From assembly GCF_900163625.1 (NCBI RefSeq), contig NZ_FUIE01000044.1, forward strand, positions 1 through 64,000: DNA of 64,000 bases, written 5' to 3'. The notes beneath the pieces were generated by a model. The model did not search any database and was not told where the DNA came from. It saw only the letters and a program-made list of their open reading frames with translations. Below, one piece after another: positions 16,611 to 25,446 of this stretch (position 1 is the first letter of the stretch; each line of letters begins with the position of its first letter). The stretch comes from Brevundimonas diminuta 3F5N (GTDB taxonomy: Bacteria > Pseudomonadota > Alphaproteobacteria > Caulobacterales > Caulobacteraceae). The position numbers and the translations under genes were made by a program.

Positions 16611-17795
16611 TCAGGCTCCCGGCAGTTGCAGCAGGTGTTTGGCGATGATGTTCAGCTGGACTTCGCTGGTGCCGCCTTCGATGGAGTTGGCCTTGGTGCG
16701 CAGCCAGTCGCGGGCGGCCTGACCGTCTTTCGAGCGCTCGCCCTCCCATTCCAGCGCGTCCGATCCGCCCGCCGCCATGGCCAGTTCGTGGCGGCGCTTG
16801 TTCAGTTCCGAGCCGTAGTATTTCAGCATGGAGGCGATGGCCGGATGGGCCTGTTTCGCCTTCATCTGATCGCCCGCCCGCTCCATCGCCAGACGGAAGG
16901 CGGCGGCGTCGATGTCGTAGTCGGCGATGCGGGCGCGCAATAGCGGCTCGTCCAATCGTCCAGCTTCATCCAGTCCCAGATTATCGGCCGCGACCTGCCC
17001 CAGAGGACGGCCGACGCCGGTGTCGCCCATGGCGCCGATCATGGTCCGCTCATGCGCCAGCAGGGCCTTGGCCACGTCCCAGCCCCGGTTCAGCACGCCC
17101 ACCAGGTTCTCTTTTTCTACCCGCACGTCGTCGAAGAAGGTCTCGCAGAAGGGCGACTTGCCGCTGATCAAGGTGATGGGCCGCGTCGTCACGCCCGGCG
17201 TCGCCATGTCGAACAGCACGAAGCTGATGCCCAGATGCTTGGGCGCCTCGGGGTCGGTGCGGACCAGACAGAAGATCCAGTCGGCCTTGTCGGCGTAGGA
17301 GGTCCAGATCTTCTGGCCGTTGACGATCCAGTGGTCGCCCTGGTCCGCCGCGCGGGTCTGGATCGAGGCGAGGTTGGAACCGGCGCCCGGCTCAGAGTAC
17401 CCCTGACACCAACGGATTTCGCCGCGCACGATGGGCGGCAGGAAGCGCTGCTTCTGTTCTTCCGTGCCGAAGGCCAGCAGGGCCGGGCCCAGCATCCAGA
17501 CGCCGAAGCTGTAGAGCGCAGAATGCGCCTTGATGCGGCGCAGCTCGGCGGCCAGCACCTTGGCCTCTTCGCGGCTCAGCCCGCCGCCGCCGTATTCGCG
17601 CGGCCATTCCGGCGCGGTCCAGCCGCGTTCGGCCATGCGGTCCAGCCAGACCTTATGCGCAGGGGTCGGAAAGACGGCGTTGCGCCCGCCCCACACCATG
17701 TCCGCCTCAAGCGGCGGCGCGCCGCGACACTCAGGCGGGCAGTTCGCCTCCAGCCAGGCGCGCGTCTCGGCGCGGAACGTCTCCAGATCGGCCAT
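16611..17795 (-). CDS. Acyl-CoA dehydrogenase family protein (394 aa)
   Basis: The upstream partner of the pair. It has RWCQGYSEPGAGSNLASIQTRA-like substrate and flavin loops (~125-145), WIVNGQKIWTSYADKADW, and ends with IEGGTSEVQLNIIAKHLL, where the glutamate is a candidate catalytic base. It likely introduces a 2,3-double bond in an acyl-CoA; the acyl group cannot be told from sequence. The start codon follows a weak ribosome-binding site, and the stop lies four bases before the next start, so the two are co-transcribed. Confidence 0.9.
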   Translation of the reverse strand: MADLETFRAETRAWLEANCPPECRGAPPLEADMVWGGRNAVFPTPAHKVWLDRMAERGWTAPEWPREYGGGGLSREEAKVLAAELRRIKAHSALYSFGVWMLGPALLAFGTEEQKQRFLPPIVRGEIRWCQGYSEPGAGSNLASIQTRAADQGDHWIVNGQKIWTSYADKADWIFCLVRTDPEAPKHLGISFVLFDMATPGVTTRPITLISGKSPFCETFFDDVRVEKENLVGVLNRGWDVAKALLAHERTMIGAMGDTGVGRPLGQVAADNLGLDEAGRLDEPLLRARIADYDIDAAAFRLAMERAGDQMKAKQAHPAIASMLKYYGSELNKRRHELAMAAGGSDALEWEGERSKDGQAARDWLRTKANSIEGGTSEVQLNIIAKHLLQLPGA

Positions 17796-17858
17796 GGCCG
17801 CCCTCCCTCGCGTTCTTGCTAGGGAAGGACGCTAGCCGGTCCTTTTTAAAAACGGAAC

Positions 17859-18116
17859 CTACTTCTTGCTGGGCAGGAAGGGCGAGAAGGTGATGACGGT
17901 GAAGGTGTCGCGGATGTGCGGACGCGTCTGCACCTGCTTCGTCACGAAGGTCCCAATGTCGGCGTCCTTGGGCAATTGGAACTTGGCCAGCAGGTCGTGC
18001 TGGCCCGAAGTCGAATAGACCTCGCTCACATTCTCGACATTGTCGACCAGATCGGCCGCAACATCGTTGGCGTAGCCCAACTCGCATTTGATGAAGACGA
18101 AAATGGCGGTCATCAT
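17859..18116 (-). CDS. Stand-alone Lrp/AsnC ligand-binding (RAM) domain protein
   Basis: An 85-residue protein equal to the C-terminal effector-binding half of Lrp/AsnC regulators, without the helix-turn-helix. FVFIKCELGYANDVAADLVDN and GQHDLLAKFQLP show the beta-alpha-beta fold and the ligand-binding turn. Such single-domain proteins form oligomers and bind amino acids; their partners are mostly unknown. GGGAGG lies ten bases before the ATG at 18116; a TTG three codons earlier is possible. It converges on nothing obvious and is divergent from the next esterase gene. Confidence 0.82.
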   Translation of the reverse strand: MMTAIFVFIKCELGYANDVAADLVDNVENVSEVYSTSGQHDLLAKFQLPKDADIGTFVTKQVQTRPHIRDTFTVITFSPFLPSKK

Positions 18117-18166
18117 GGCCTTCAAGCCTCCCGTTCAAGCGGAGGTCTCTAGCGGATGGAGACGAC

Positions 18167-19006
18167 ATGGGTAAGGCTTTGTCGCCCGAGGCGACGCAGA
18201 TGGAACGGGCCGCGGCCTATGAGGCGGCCTATAACAACCGCGCCCGCGTGCCGGGCCACCCCGCCATTCTGGATCGCTGGCGCAAGGAATCGCTGCGGGT
18301 GATCGACGCCCGCCGTCCCGAGACGATCGAATACGGCCCGTCCGAACGACAGAAGATGGAATGGTTCGACGCCGGCCCCGGCGCGCCGGTCGCCGTCTTC
18401 ATGCACGGCGGCTATTGGCAGGCGCTGGACCGGGGCTGGTTCGCCTGGGTGGCGCCCGCCCTGCTGGAGCATGGGATCAGCGTCGTCGTGCCGGGCTATG
18501 ACCTCGCCCCCGGCGTCGCGGTCGGCAAGATCATCGGCCAGATGCGCCAGGCGACCGAGGCCGTGCGCGCCCGCACCGGCAAGCGCCCACTGGTGTTCGG
18601 CCATTCGGTCGGGGGGCATATGGCCGCGGGGATGCTGTCCGAAGGTCGAGCGCGGGCGGCGCTGGCGATCTCGGGCGTGTTCGATCTGGAGCCGCTGATC
18701 CACACCTCGCTGAACGAGGCTCTGGGCCTGGATGCGCCGGTCGCGCGCGCCCTGTCGCCGATCCACTGGCCCGCGCCGAACGGGGCGACGCCCGGCGGCA
18801 CCGCCCTAGACTGCTGGGTGGGCGGAAACGAAAGCAATGAGTTCGTCCGTCAGAGTCGCGAAATGGCCGCCGCCTGGGGGGGCAAGGGCGCCGACACCCA
18901 TGTCGAGATCGTAGAGGGCGCCGACCACTTCACCATACTGGACCCGTTGGCCGATCCCGACAGCGCCATGGTGAAGCGACTGGTGGAGCTGGCGACCGCC
19001 GAATAG
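18167..19006 (+). CDS. Alpha/beta hydrolase, kynurenine formamidase-like
   Basis: A 279-residue serine hydrolase. FMHGGYW near 80-86 is the oxyanion motif typical of arylformamidases and related esterases, FGHSVGGH holds the nucleophile (Ser ~147), and EGADHFT holds the His. With tryptophan 2,3-dioxygenase encoded at 62.5-63.3 kb it could hydrolyse N-formylkynurenine, but the genes are not linked, so this is only a suggestion. GGAGACGAC precedes the ATG. Confidence 0.82.
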   Translation: MGKALSPEATQMERAAAYEAAYNNRARVPGHPAILDRWRKESLRVIDARRPETIEYGPSERQKMEWFDAGPGAPVAVFMHGGYWQALDRGWFAWVAPALLEHGISVVVPGYDLAPGVAVGKIIGQMRQATEAVRARTGKRPLVFGHSVGGHMAAGMLSEGRARAALAISGVFDLEPLIHTSLNEALGLDAPVARALSPIHWPAPNGATPGGTALDCWVGGNESNEFVRQSREMAAAWGGKGADTHVEIVEGADHFTILDPLADPDSAMVKRLVELATAE

Positions 19007-19095
19007 CGACGCTTACCAGGATTGATCCCGACCGCCCTTGACGCCAAGGGCGGCGACCGTCGATCTGCGGGCGTCAGGCTTGCGAAGGAGACCCC

Positions 19096-19770
19096 ATGCG
19101 CCACGACCGCCTCAGCGTGCTCACCGCCCTTGAAACCCAGGGCGTGGTGCCGGTCTTCTATCACCCCGACGTCGAGGTCTGCGCCGAGGTGATCCGGGCC
19201 TGCGCCCGCGGCGGCGCCAAGGCGATCGAGTTCACCAATCGCGGCGATTTCGCCTGGGAGACCTTCACCGCCCTGTCGAAGCAGTTCGCGCGCACCGACC
19301 CCGACATCATCATGGGCGTCGGCTCGATCCTGGATGCGCCGACGGCGGCCCTCTACCTGGCGTCGGGCGCGCGTTTCGTCATCAGCCCCTGCCTGGTCCC
19401 CGAAGTCGCCAAGGTCTGCAACCGTCGCCAGACAGCCTATTCGCCCGGCTGCGGCTCGGTTCGCGACATCTCCGAGGCGCAGGAGCTGGGCTGCGAGATC
19501 GTCAAACTGTTCCCCGGCGCCTCGGTGGGCGGGCCGGACTTCGTCAAGGCCGTGCTGGGGCCGATGCCCTGGACCAAAATCATGCCGACCGGCGGCGTCG
19601 ACCCGGACGAGGCCTCCATCGCCAAATGGTTCGGCTCGGGCATCGTGGCGGCGGGCATGGGGTCGAAGCTGATCACCGACGCGGCGATCCAGGCGAAGGA
19701 CTGGGCCGGGATCGAGACCAAGGTGCGCCGGACGGTCGAGGCGATCGCGGCGTTCAGAAAGAAGGGCTGA
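19096..19770 (+). CDS. eda: 2-keto-3-deoxy-6-phosphogluconate aldolase
   Basis: Cleaves KDPG to pyruvate and glyceraldehyde 3-phosphate, the last Entner-Doudoroff step. The 224-residue class I aldolase has the Schiff-base lysine in EIVKLFPGA (~137), the acid/base glutamate in AIEFTNRG (~45) and the phosphate loop MPTGGVDPDE. It lies about 6 kb from edd on the same strand, as a single gene with GAAGGAGA in front of its ATG. Activity on the 4-hydroxy analogue is possible in this family. Confidence 0.94.
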   Translation: MRHDRLSVLTALETQGVVPVFYHPDVEVCAEVIRACARGGAKAIEFTNRGDFAWETFTALSKQFARTDPDIIMGVGSILDAPTAALYLASGARFVISPCLVPEVAKVCNRRQTAYSPGCGSVRDISEAQELGCEIVKLFPGASVGGPDFVKAVLGPMPWTKIMPTGGVDPDEASIAKWFGSGIVAAGMGSKLITDAAIQAKDWAGIETKVRRTVEAIAAFRKKG

Positions 19771-19774
19771 GCCT

Positions 19775-19935
19775 CTCCCTCCCCTTCTGGGGAGGGTGGT
19801 CGCGCAGCGACCGGGTGGGGAGGGCTTGGTGATTTGGAACGCGACCTGGCTGGCCTCAGCGCTGGATTTGCCTTGCCGCCCCCACCCGGCTTCGCCTTTC
19901 AGGCTCAGCCCCCCTCCCCGGGACGGGGAGGGAGA
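19775..19935. repeat. Gene-less palindromic element, arm family III
   Basis: The left arm (19775-19820) reads CTCCCTCCCC, loop, GGGGAGGG, TGG, the stem TCGC-GCA-GCGA, then GGGTGGGG. The right arm (~19878-19935) read inward gives CTCCCTCCCC, loop, GGGGAGGG, a longer stem GGCT...AGCC region, then GGGTGGGGG. The order of parts equals that of families I and II though the bases differ. It lies between the converging genes eda and ppa. Confidence 0.7.
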
Positions 19936-19954
19936 ATGTCGCACTCAACCGCAC

Positions 19955-19986
19955 AAAAAAGACCCCGCCGTTTCAAGCGGGGCCCC
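19955..19986 (-). terminator. Intrinsic terminator of ppa
   Basis: On the minus strand GGCCCCGC pairs with GCGGGGTC across a TTGAAACG loop and is followed by TTTTTT (19955-19960 as A on the plus strand). It lies 25 bases past the ppa stop. Confidence 0.85.
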
Positions 19987-20010
19987 TTCATATTCAAGCG
20001 CCAAAGCCAA

Positions 20011-20568
20011 TCAGGCGGCGACGTCGCCCTTGGCGGCCAGCTTGGCCTGGTGGGCGGCCATGCCGGCGGCGATCAGTTCAGCGGCTTCGCCAGCGTCGCC
20101 CCAACCGTTGACCGTGACCGACTTGCCCTTCTCCAGATCCTTGTAGCGGGTGAAGAAGTGCTCGATCTGCTCGATCAGGATGGCGGGCAGCTGACGGTAG
20201 CTGGAGACCTCGGTGTAGTAAGGGTTCAGCTTGTCGACCGGCACCGCCAGGATCTTCTCGTCGCCGCCGGCCTCGTCGACCATCTTCAGCACGCCGATCG
20301 GGCGCGAGCGGATGACGCAGCCCGGCACCACCGGCGTCGGATTCAGCACGATGACGTCGCAGGGGTCGCCGTCGTCCGACAGCGTGTGCGGCACGAAGCC
20401 GTAGTTGCCCGGATAGTACATGGCGGTGTGCAGGAAGCGGTCGACGAACAGGGCGCCCGATTCCTTGTCCATCTCATACTTCACCGGCAGGCCGCCTTGC
20501 GGGATCTCGATGATGACGTTGATGTCCCACGGCGCGTTGGGGCCGACCGGGATGGCGTCGATGTTCAT
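20011..20568 (-). CDS. ppa: Inorganic pyrophosphatase, soluble family I
   Basis: Hydrolyses pyrophosphate in the cytoplasm and so pulls biosynthetic reactions forward. The 185-residue protein has [28 protein letters not shown] and the metal site [10 protein letters not shown] with its three aspartates. Length and N-terminus fit the family. It is a single gene with its own terminator, divergent from the DUF599 gene. Confidence 0.97.
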   Translation of the reverse strand: MNIDAIPVGPNAPWDINVIIEIPQGGLPVKYEMDKESGALFVDRFLHTAMYYPGNYGFVPHTLSDDGDPCDVIVLNPTPVVPGCVIRSRPIGVLKMVDEAGGDEKILAVPVDKLNPYYTEVSSYRQLPAILIEQIEHFFTRYKDLEKGKSVTVNGWGDAGEAAELIAAGMAAHQAKLAAKGDVAA

Positions 20569-20693
20569 GATGCGCTCTTGTTGCAGGTGCGAACGGGGAG
20601 ATTTGACGCGCGTGATAAGCTTTGCGCGCCTTTACGGCAAGCGTCGCGGCGATCAAGCTTGCCTTGCGCGGTCCGACGTGGCGTCAATCAGGC

Positions 20694-21380
20694 ATGAGTC
20701 TGTTCGATTGGATCGCCCTGTTCATCTTTGTCGTCGCCTGGCTGGGCTACGGCCCGCTGATCCGCCTTGTGGCGCGACGCAGCGGCTCCCTCAACATGGA
20801 CATGCTGTCGGTGCGCGACGCCTGGATGCGCGCCATGACCCATCGCGAGATGCGACTGATCGACAGCCAGCTGATGGGCCATTCGATCAACTCCGCCTCC
20901 TTCTTCGCCTCGACCAACCTGCTGCTGATCGCCGCCGTGGCCGGCGTACTGTTCGGGGGCGAGGCGGCCATGCGCGGCTTCGCCGCCGTCGGCGCCGAGC
21001 CTGTCGCCCCGCGCCTGATGGAGGCCAAGCTGGCCGTGGTGCTGCTATGCTTGGCGCGCGGCTTCCTCGACTTCATCTGGGCGCTGCGTCAGCTGAACTA
21101 CACCGTCGCCCTGATCGGCGCCGCGCCGGAAATCCATGAAGAGGCCGACCGCGTCGCCTATGGCCGCGCCGTGGCCCGCGTGCTGAACCCCGCCCTCACC
21201 AGCTTCAACCAGGGCGTTCGCGGTTATTATTTCGCCCTGGCGGCCGCCGCCTGGCTGTTCGGGCCGCTGTGGCTGATGCTCGGAGCGGTGTCGGTGTTCG
21301 CCCTTCTGGCCTGGCGCCAGCTGGCCTCGCCCGCCGCCAGCGCGATCCGGCAGGCCCGCCGCCTGCTGGAACGGGGCTGA
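20694..21380 (+). CDS. DUF599 family membrane protein
   Basis: A 228-residue protein with four hydrophobic segments (about 3-20, 70-95, 110-130, 180-205) and the family sequence MLSVRDAWMRAMTHRE plus NSASFFASTNLLL. No biochemical role is known for DUF599. The ATG at 20694 is preferred: the 24 codons upstream in frame encode no family sequence and overlap the divergent promoter area. The region after it holds a possible small RNA. Confidence 0.82.
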   Translation: MSLFDWIALFIFVVAWLGYGPLIRLVARRSGSLNMDMLSVRDAWMRAMTHREMRLIDSQLMGHSINSASFFASTNLLLIAAVAGVLFGGEAAMRGFAAVGAEPVAPRLMEAKLAVVLLCLARGFLDFIWALRQLNYTVALIGAAPEIHEEADRVAYGRAVARVLNPALTSFNQGVRGYYFALAAAAWLFGPLWLMLGAVSVFALLAWRQLASPAASAIRQARRLLERG

Positions 21381-21499
21381 TTATCTCGCATCTGCGAAAT
21401 CGGCCAAACGCGTCCACGTTTCAGGATCATGGGATTGAGCGCCAAACTCCGTAACATCCCGTGATTGTATAAGATTGAATCCAGGCTTGTGTTTTTGTG

Positions 21500-21607
21500 C
21501 GCTGCAAACTAGCTTGGTTTTCGACGCTTTCGAGCGTCTTGCCCTTCCTGGGCGTTTCCTCCCTATAGACTTTCCAAAGCCGCGCCGTTTGGCGCGGCTC
21601 TTTTTTT
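21500..21607 (+). ncRNA. Candidate small RNA ending in a strong terminator
   Basis: Between the DUF599 gene and the convergent amidohydrolase gene lie 243 bases without a coding frame. Its right half holds three hairpins in a row: GACGCT-TTCG-AGCGTC (21523-21538), GCCC-TTCCT-GGGC (21541-21553) and the terminator at 21578-21607, with a single-stranded TTTCCTCCCTATAG between the last two. The terminator is 198 bases past the DUF599 stop, which is far for that gene. No promoter is certain and no Rfam family is recognised, so the 5' end is arbitrary. CCTCC loops are known in regulatory RNAs as target-binding sites. Confidence 0.35.
21578..21607 (+). terminator. Intrinsic terminator
   Basis: AGCCGCGCC, a GTTT loop and GGCGCGGCT form a perfect 9-bp stem followed by C and seven T, reading rightward. 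Confidence 0.9.
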
Positions 21608-21623
21608 GCCTCGATCGCCGCCC

Positions 21624-22445
21624 TCAGGCGCGCTGGTCGGCGCAAAGCTCGGCGATCACCCGACGCAGGGCCGAGCGGCAGCGCTTCCAGCCCGGCGACG
21701 GCGCCCAGGCCGCCTCATCCCAGTACAATCCGCGGCTCAGCTCCACCTGAACCGCCTGAAAGCCCTCATCCGGCCGCCCCCAGGTCTGGGTCGCATAACC
21801 GCCCGCATAAGGCCGGTTCAGCCCGACCGTCAGCCCCTGCGCCTCGAACAGCCGCCGCAGCCGTCGCATCAGCAAGGCCTCGCAACTCGTCCCGTGCCGG
21901 TCCCCCAGCACCACGTCCACGACCCCGTTCGTCGCCCGCGCAGGCATGGAGTGCCAGTCAATCAGCACCGCCCGCCCGAACCGCGTCCGCGTCGCTTGCA
22001 TCATCCCCGCCAGCGCCGCGTGATAGGGGGCGTGCACCCGCGCCACCCGCGCTTCCGCCTCGGCCCGCGTCAACCGACGCCCATAAAGCGGTGTCCCATC
22101 CCCCGCCAGCCGCGCCACCACGCCATAGCCGGCCTGAGCCTTGGCGCTGGCGCGCGGCGCGACCGCATCGACGATCAGGGCCGGATCCCACTCGTCCGGC
22201 GCCCGGTTCAGATCGACATAGGCCCGACCGACGCGCGCCGCGATCAGGCTCGCCCCCTCCCCGGGCCCGCAGTCGATCAACTGATCCACCGCCGCGTCTT
22301 CGGCGCTGCGGACCGCCCGCGCCGAAGCCGTCGTCCCCATGTCCTCAGGGTAGAGATCGCCCGAATGCGGCGAGGCGAACACCAGAGGCGTCGCCCGCCC
22401 GGCGTCCGCCGGAACGATCCAGAAGGGCGGCTGAGGCGCATCCAT
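21624..22445 (-). CDS. N-formylglutamate amidohydrolase family protein
   Basis: A 273-residue member of the FGase (HutG-type) zinc hydrolases, which release formate or another acyl group from N-acylglutamate or similar amides. Seen are FASPHSGDLYP near the N-terminus (metal His), DLNRAPDEWD and LIDWHSMPA, followed by VELSRGLYWDE. It lies back to back with cpdR and shares a 129-base promoter region. It is not near other histidine utilisation genes, so the true substrate is open. Confidence 0.88.
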   Translation of the reverse strand: MDAPQPPFWIVPADAGRATPLVFASPHSGDLYPEDMGTTASARAVRSAEDAAVDQLIDCGPGEGASLIAARVGRAYVDLNRAPDEWDPALIVDAVAPRASAKAQAGYGVVARLAGDGTPLYGRRLTRAEAEARVARVHAPYHAALAGMMQATRTRFGRAVLIDWHSMPARATNGVVDVVLGDRHGTSCEALLMRRLRRLFEAQGLTVGLNRPYAGGYATQTWGRPDEGFQAVQVELSRGLYWDEAAWAPSPGWKRCRSALRRVIAELCADQRA

Positions 22446-22574
22446 GCCTTCGCCATACCCTGCTTCGCAGCGGAAGGGCGCCCCGATGCCGCCGCGCCCC
22501 CGTTCGTCTTCATCGCCGGTTTACTCCGCAGGGCCTAGGCTGGCCGCCAATTCCCCAACGGTTTCGATACGATC

Positions 22575-22931
22575 ATGGCGCGCATTCTTCTGGCCGAAGA
22601 CGACAACTCTCTTCGCGGCTTCCTGACCCGCGCCCTGGAACGGGCCGAGCATGAGGTCGTGGCCTGCGAAAACGGCGACGACGCCATCGACGCCCTGGAC
22701 CAAGGGCCCTACGACCTGCTGCTGACCGACATCGTCATGCCGGGCGCCGACGGCATCGAGGTCGCCCGCGTCGCCGCCGCCCGCCAGCCGGGCCTGCGCA
22801 TCATGTTCATCACCGGCTTCGCCGCCGTGGCCCTCAGCGCCGCCCAGGCCTCGCCCCAGGCCAAGGTCCTGTCCAAACCCGTCCACCTGCGCGACCTAGT
22901 GAACGAGGTCGAACGCATGATCGCGGCCTAA
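22575..22931 (+). CDS. cpdR: Single-domain response regulator CpdR
   Basis: A 118-residue receiver domain with no output domain. The acidic pair is EDD at 8-10, the phosphoacceptor Asp ~52 in LLLTDIVMPGADG, Thr/Lys switch residues in FITGFAAV and LSKPVHL. The sequence closely follows Caulobacter CpdR, which when unphosphorylated recruits ClpXP to degrade cell-cycle proteins including CtrA-pathway factors and is kept inactive by the CckA-ChpT relay. The Ala-Ala C-terminus resembles the degradation tag known there. Function here is inferred from this match. Confidence 0.9.
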   Translation: MARILLAEDDNSLRGFLTRALERAEHEVVACENGDDAIDALDQGPYDLLLTDIVMPGADGIEVARVAAARQPGLRIMFITGFAAVALSAAQASPQAKVLSKPVHLRDLVNEVERMIAA

Positions 22932-23047
22932 CCAAAAGAAAAGTCGAAGAAAGGCGTCAAAGCCCCTTGCAGCCCCCGCAAACTGCGGGTTATAGACGCC
23001 GCCTTCCCGCCCACCGACACACCAGTCGGACGGGCCGCAGAACAGGC

Positions 23048-23122
<75 letters not shown>

Positions 23123-23261
23123 TTCTTTTCAAGCAGTTAGGGCTTTCCCCGCTGCTTAGCCCCCCAGAAATCCTCGCAATAACTTCTGAAGACGGGGGAA
23201 GGACTCGTTGAAAGCCTGTCGGCGACGGCAGTGCGCAGACGTTCTTGTGCTCGCTTAGTCG

Positions 23262-25433
23262 TCACTCCAGGGCGTCGACCGTCAGCCCCAGGTGACGCGC
23301 CGCGAAGACCAGACGGTCGGCGGCGCTCTTGGCGGTCTTGGATCGACTGTTGCCTGCGCCGTGGCCGGAATCCTTGTCGACCGTCAACAGAACCGGTCGT
23401 GCAGGATCGGCCAGCGCCTGCAGGCGGGCGGCGTATTTGAAGCTGTGCATCGGCGCGACGCGGTCATCCGTGTCTCCCGTGCCGATCAGCAAGGCTGGAT
23501 AACGTCGCCCCCGCACGGCGGCATGGTAGGGCGAGTAACCGTGCAGGATGGGGAACAGGGCGGCGTCCTGAGGATCGCCGTATTCGCGAACCCACAACCG
23601 GCCGTTCGTGAACTGGGTGAAGCGCAGCATGTCCAGAACGCCCACGGTCGGCATGGCCGCCGCATAGAGGTCCGGGCGGCGGGCGACGGCGCCCCCGACC
23701 AGCAGACCGCCGTTGCTGTAGCCGAAGGCCGCAAGCCGTTCGGGCCGCGTATAGCCGGACGCGATCAGGTGAACCGCGCAGTCGTTGAAGGCGTCGAACA
23801 CCGCCGGCTTGTTCGCCAGCATCCCGGCCCTGTGAGAGACCTCGCCATAGACGCCGTCGCCAGGAAGGGCGGCGATGGCGAACACCCCGCCCATATCCAT
23901 CCACGTCACCTGCTCCGGCCTGAAGTCAGGCGGATAGGAGGCGCCGAAACCGCCGTAACCGTACAGGATGGTCGGGGCGTCGCCGCGCCGCGCCAGGCCC
24001 TTGCGGGACGCGATGAACAGGGGAACGCGGTTGCCGTCGCGCGCCGTCACGACCACGCGTTCAACCTGATAGGCGGAGGGATCGATCGGGCCTTGCGGCT
24101 TGTCGACGACCACGGAGCGTCGGCGCGCGACATCGTACCGATAGGTGGTCAGCGGCTGAGCGAAGCCGGAATACTGATAATAGATCTGGCCAGGCTGCGC
24201 CGCGCGCGACAGCCCCTGGACCACGCCGAAGCCCGGCAGCGAGATGGCGCGCTCACGACCATTGCGCAACGAACGACTGACGAGGGTGTCGCTGCCGTCC
24301 GTCAGATACTTCAGAATGAGGGCGTCGCCGGCCAACAGCGCGCCTCGCAGCGGGAACCCCCGCTCGGGCACGACCTCCTTGTTTTCTCCAGGATGCTCGG
24401 CGTCCACGGAAACCAGGCGCCAATTGGCGGCGCCCACGCTGGTCAGCACATAAAGCGTCGCGCCTCGCGAGCCGATGAAATAGTTGCCCGCGAGCGGCTC
24501 GGCGGGGCCGAGGTCGATCGGCATGAAGTCCGAACCGGCCTGGCTCAAATCCTTGTAAAGAAGGGTGAGCCCGCCGCCTGCATAGCCGGTGTTGATGAGC
24601 AGGTAGCGGCCATCGGCGGACAGTTGGCCGATGAACATATAGTCCGGGTTGGCCTTGTCCTCGTAGATCAGGACGTCAGCGTCCTGAGGCTCGCCGAGCC
24701 GGTGGAAATAGAGCTGCTGCCCGCTGTTGCCCGACAGGAACATCGCATCAGGCTGGGGGAAGCGCGCGTAGTAGAAGCCCGAACCGTCTGCGGCCCAAAA
24801 GGCGTTGGAGTATTTGTTCCAGTGAATGGCGTCAGCCAGAGTCTGACCGCTGTTGCGATCCAGCACGCGCCAGACGCGCCAGTCGGAACCGGCGTCCTGC
24901 CGGGCATAGGCGACATAGCGGCCGTCAGGCGACACCGCATAGCCCGCCAGCGCCGCCGTACCGGCGGCGGACCATTGCGCGGGGTCCAGCAACCTGCGCG
25001 CCTCGCCCGTCTCGCCATGGCGCACCCATAGGGAGGATTGTTCCTCGCCTCTGGCGCGACGCATGAAGAACTGGGCCTCTCCGGCCGTGGCGATCGGGCC
25101 GATGGTTTCAATGTCGAACAGGGCGTCCAGGCGGGCGCGGATTTGCTCGCGCCCGTCCAGGCCCTCCAGATAGGCGTCGGAGACGGCGTTCTGCGCCGTG
25201 GTCCAGGCCTGCACCCGCTCGGACGTGCGGATGTCCGCTTCCAGCCAGCGATAGGGGTCCTCGACCGCGACCTCGCCATAGAGGTCGATCACAGGCTCCA
25301 TGGGCGTCGGCGGATAGAGGCCCCACGCCGGCTCCGGCCGGGCCGCCGCAACGGCCGGACAAAGCAGGCCCGCCCCCGTCGCGACGCCCAGAAACAAGGC
25401 GCGGCGCCGGTTGAGCATGCTGATGTCCGACAT
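23262..25433 (-). CDS. Prolyl oligopeptidase family serine peptidase (S9A)
   Basis: A 723-residue secreted peptidase. The N-terminus has RRR and a hydrophobic stretch to AVAAA (a Tat- or Sec-type signal). The N-terminal half starts with DPYRWLE and forms the seven-bladed propeller; the C-terminal half is the hydrolase with Ser ~573 in FGYSNGGLL, Asp in GDTDDRV and His in DSGHGAG. Such enzymes cut short peptides after proline. The ATG at 25433 is chosen because AGGAGCGG precedes it; the frame is open 23 codons further. It follows the DUF885 gene by 13 bases and should be co-transcribed with it. Confidence 0.93.
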   Translation of the reverse strand: MSDISMLNRRRALFLGVATGAGLLCPAVAAARPEPAWGLYPPTPMEPVIDLYGEVAVEDPYRWLEADIRTSERVQAWTTAQNAVSDAYLEGLDGREQIRARLDALFDIETIGPIATAGEAQFFMRRARGEEQSSLWVRHGETGEARRLLDPAQWSAAGTAALAGYAVSPDGRYVAYARQDAGSDWRVWRVLDRNSGQTLADAIHWNKYSNAFWAADGSGFYYARFPQPDAMFLSGNSGQQLYFHRLGEPQDADVLIYEDKANPDYMFIGQLSADGRYLLINTGYAGGGLTLLYKDLSQAGSDFMPIDLGPAEPLAGNYFIGSRGATLYVLTSVGAANWRLVSVDAEHPGENKEVVPERGFPLRGALLAGDALILKYLTDGSDTLVSRSLRNGRERAISLPGFGVVQGLSRAAQPGQIYYQYSGFAQPLTTYRYDVARRRSVVVDKPQGPIDPSAYQVERVVVTARDGNRVPLFIASRKGLARRGDAPTILYGYGGFGASYPPDFRPEQVTWMDMGGVFAIAALPGDGVYGEVSHRAGMLANKPAVFDAFNDCAVHLIASGYTRPERLAAFGYSNGGLLVGGAVARRPDLYAAAMPTVGVLDMLRFTQFTNGRLWVREYGDPQDAALFPILHGYSPYHAAVRGRRYPALLIGTGDTDDRVAPMHSFKYAARLQALADPARPVLLTVDKDSGHGAGNSRSKTAKSAADRLVFAARHLGLTVDALE

Positions 25434-25446
25434 GAGCTTTCCGCTC

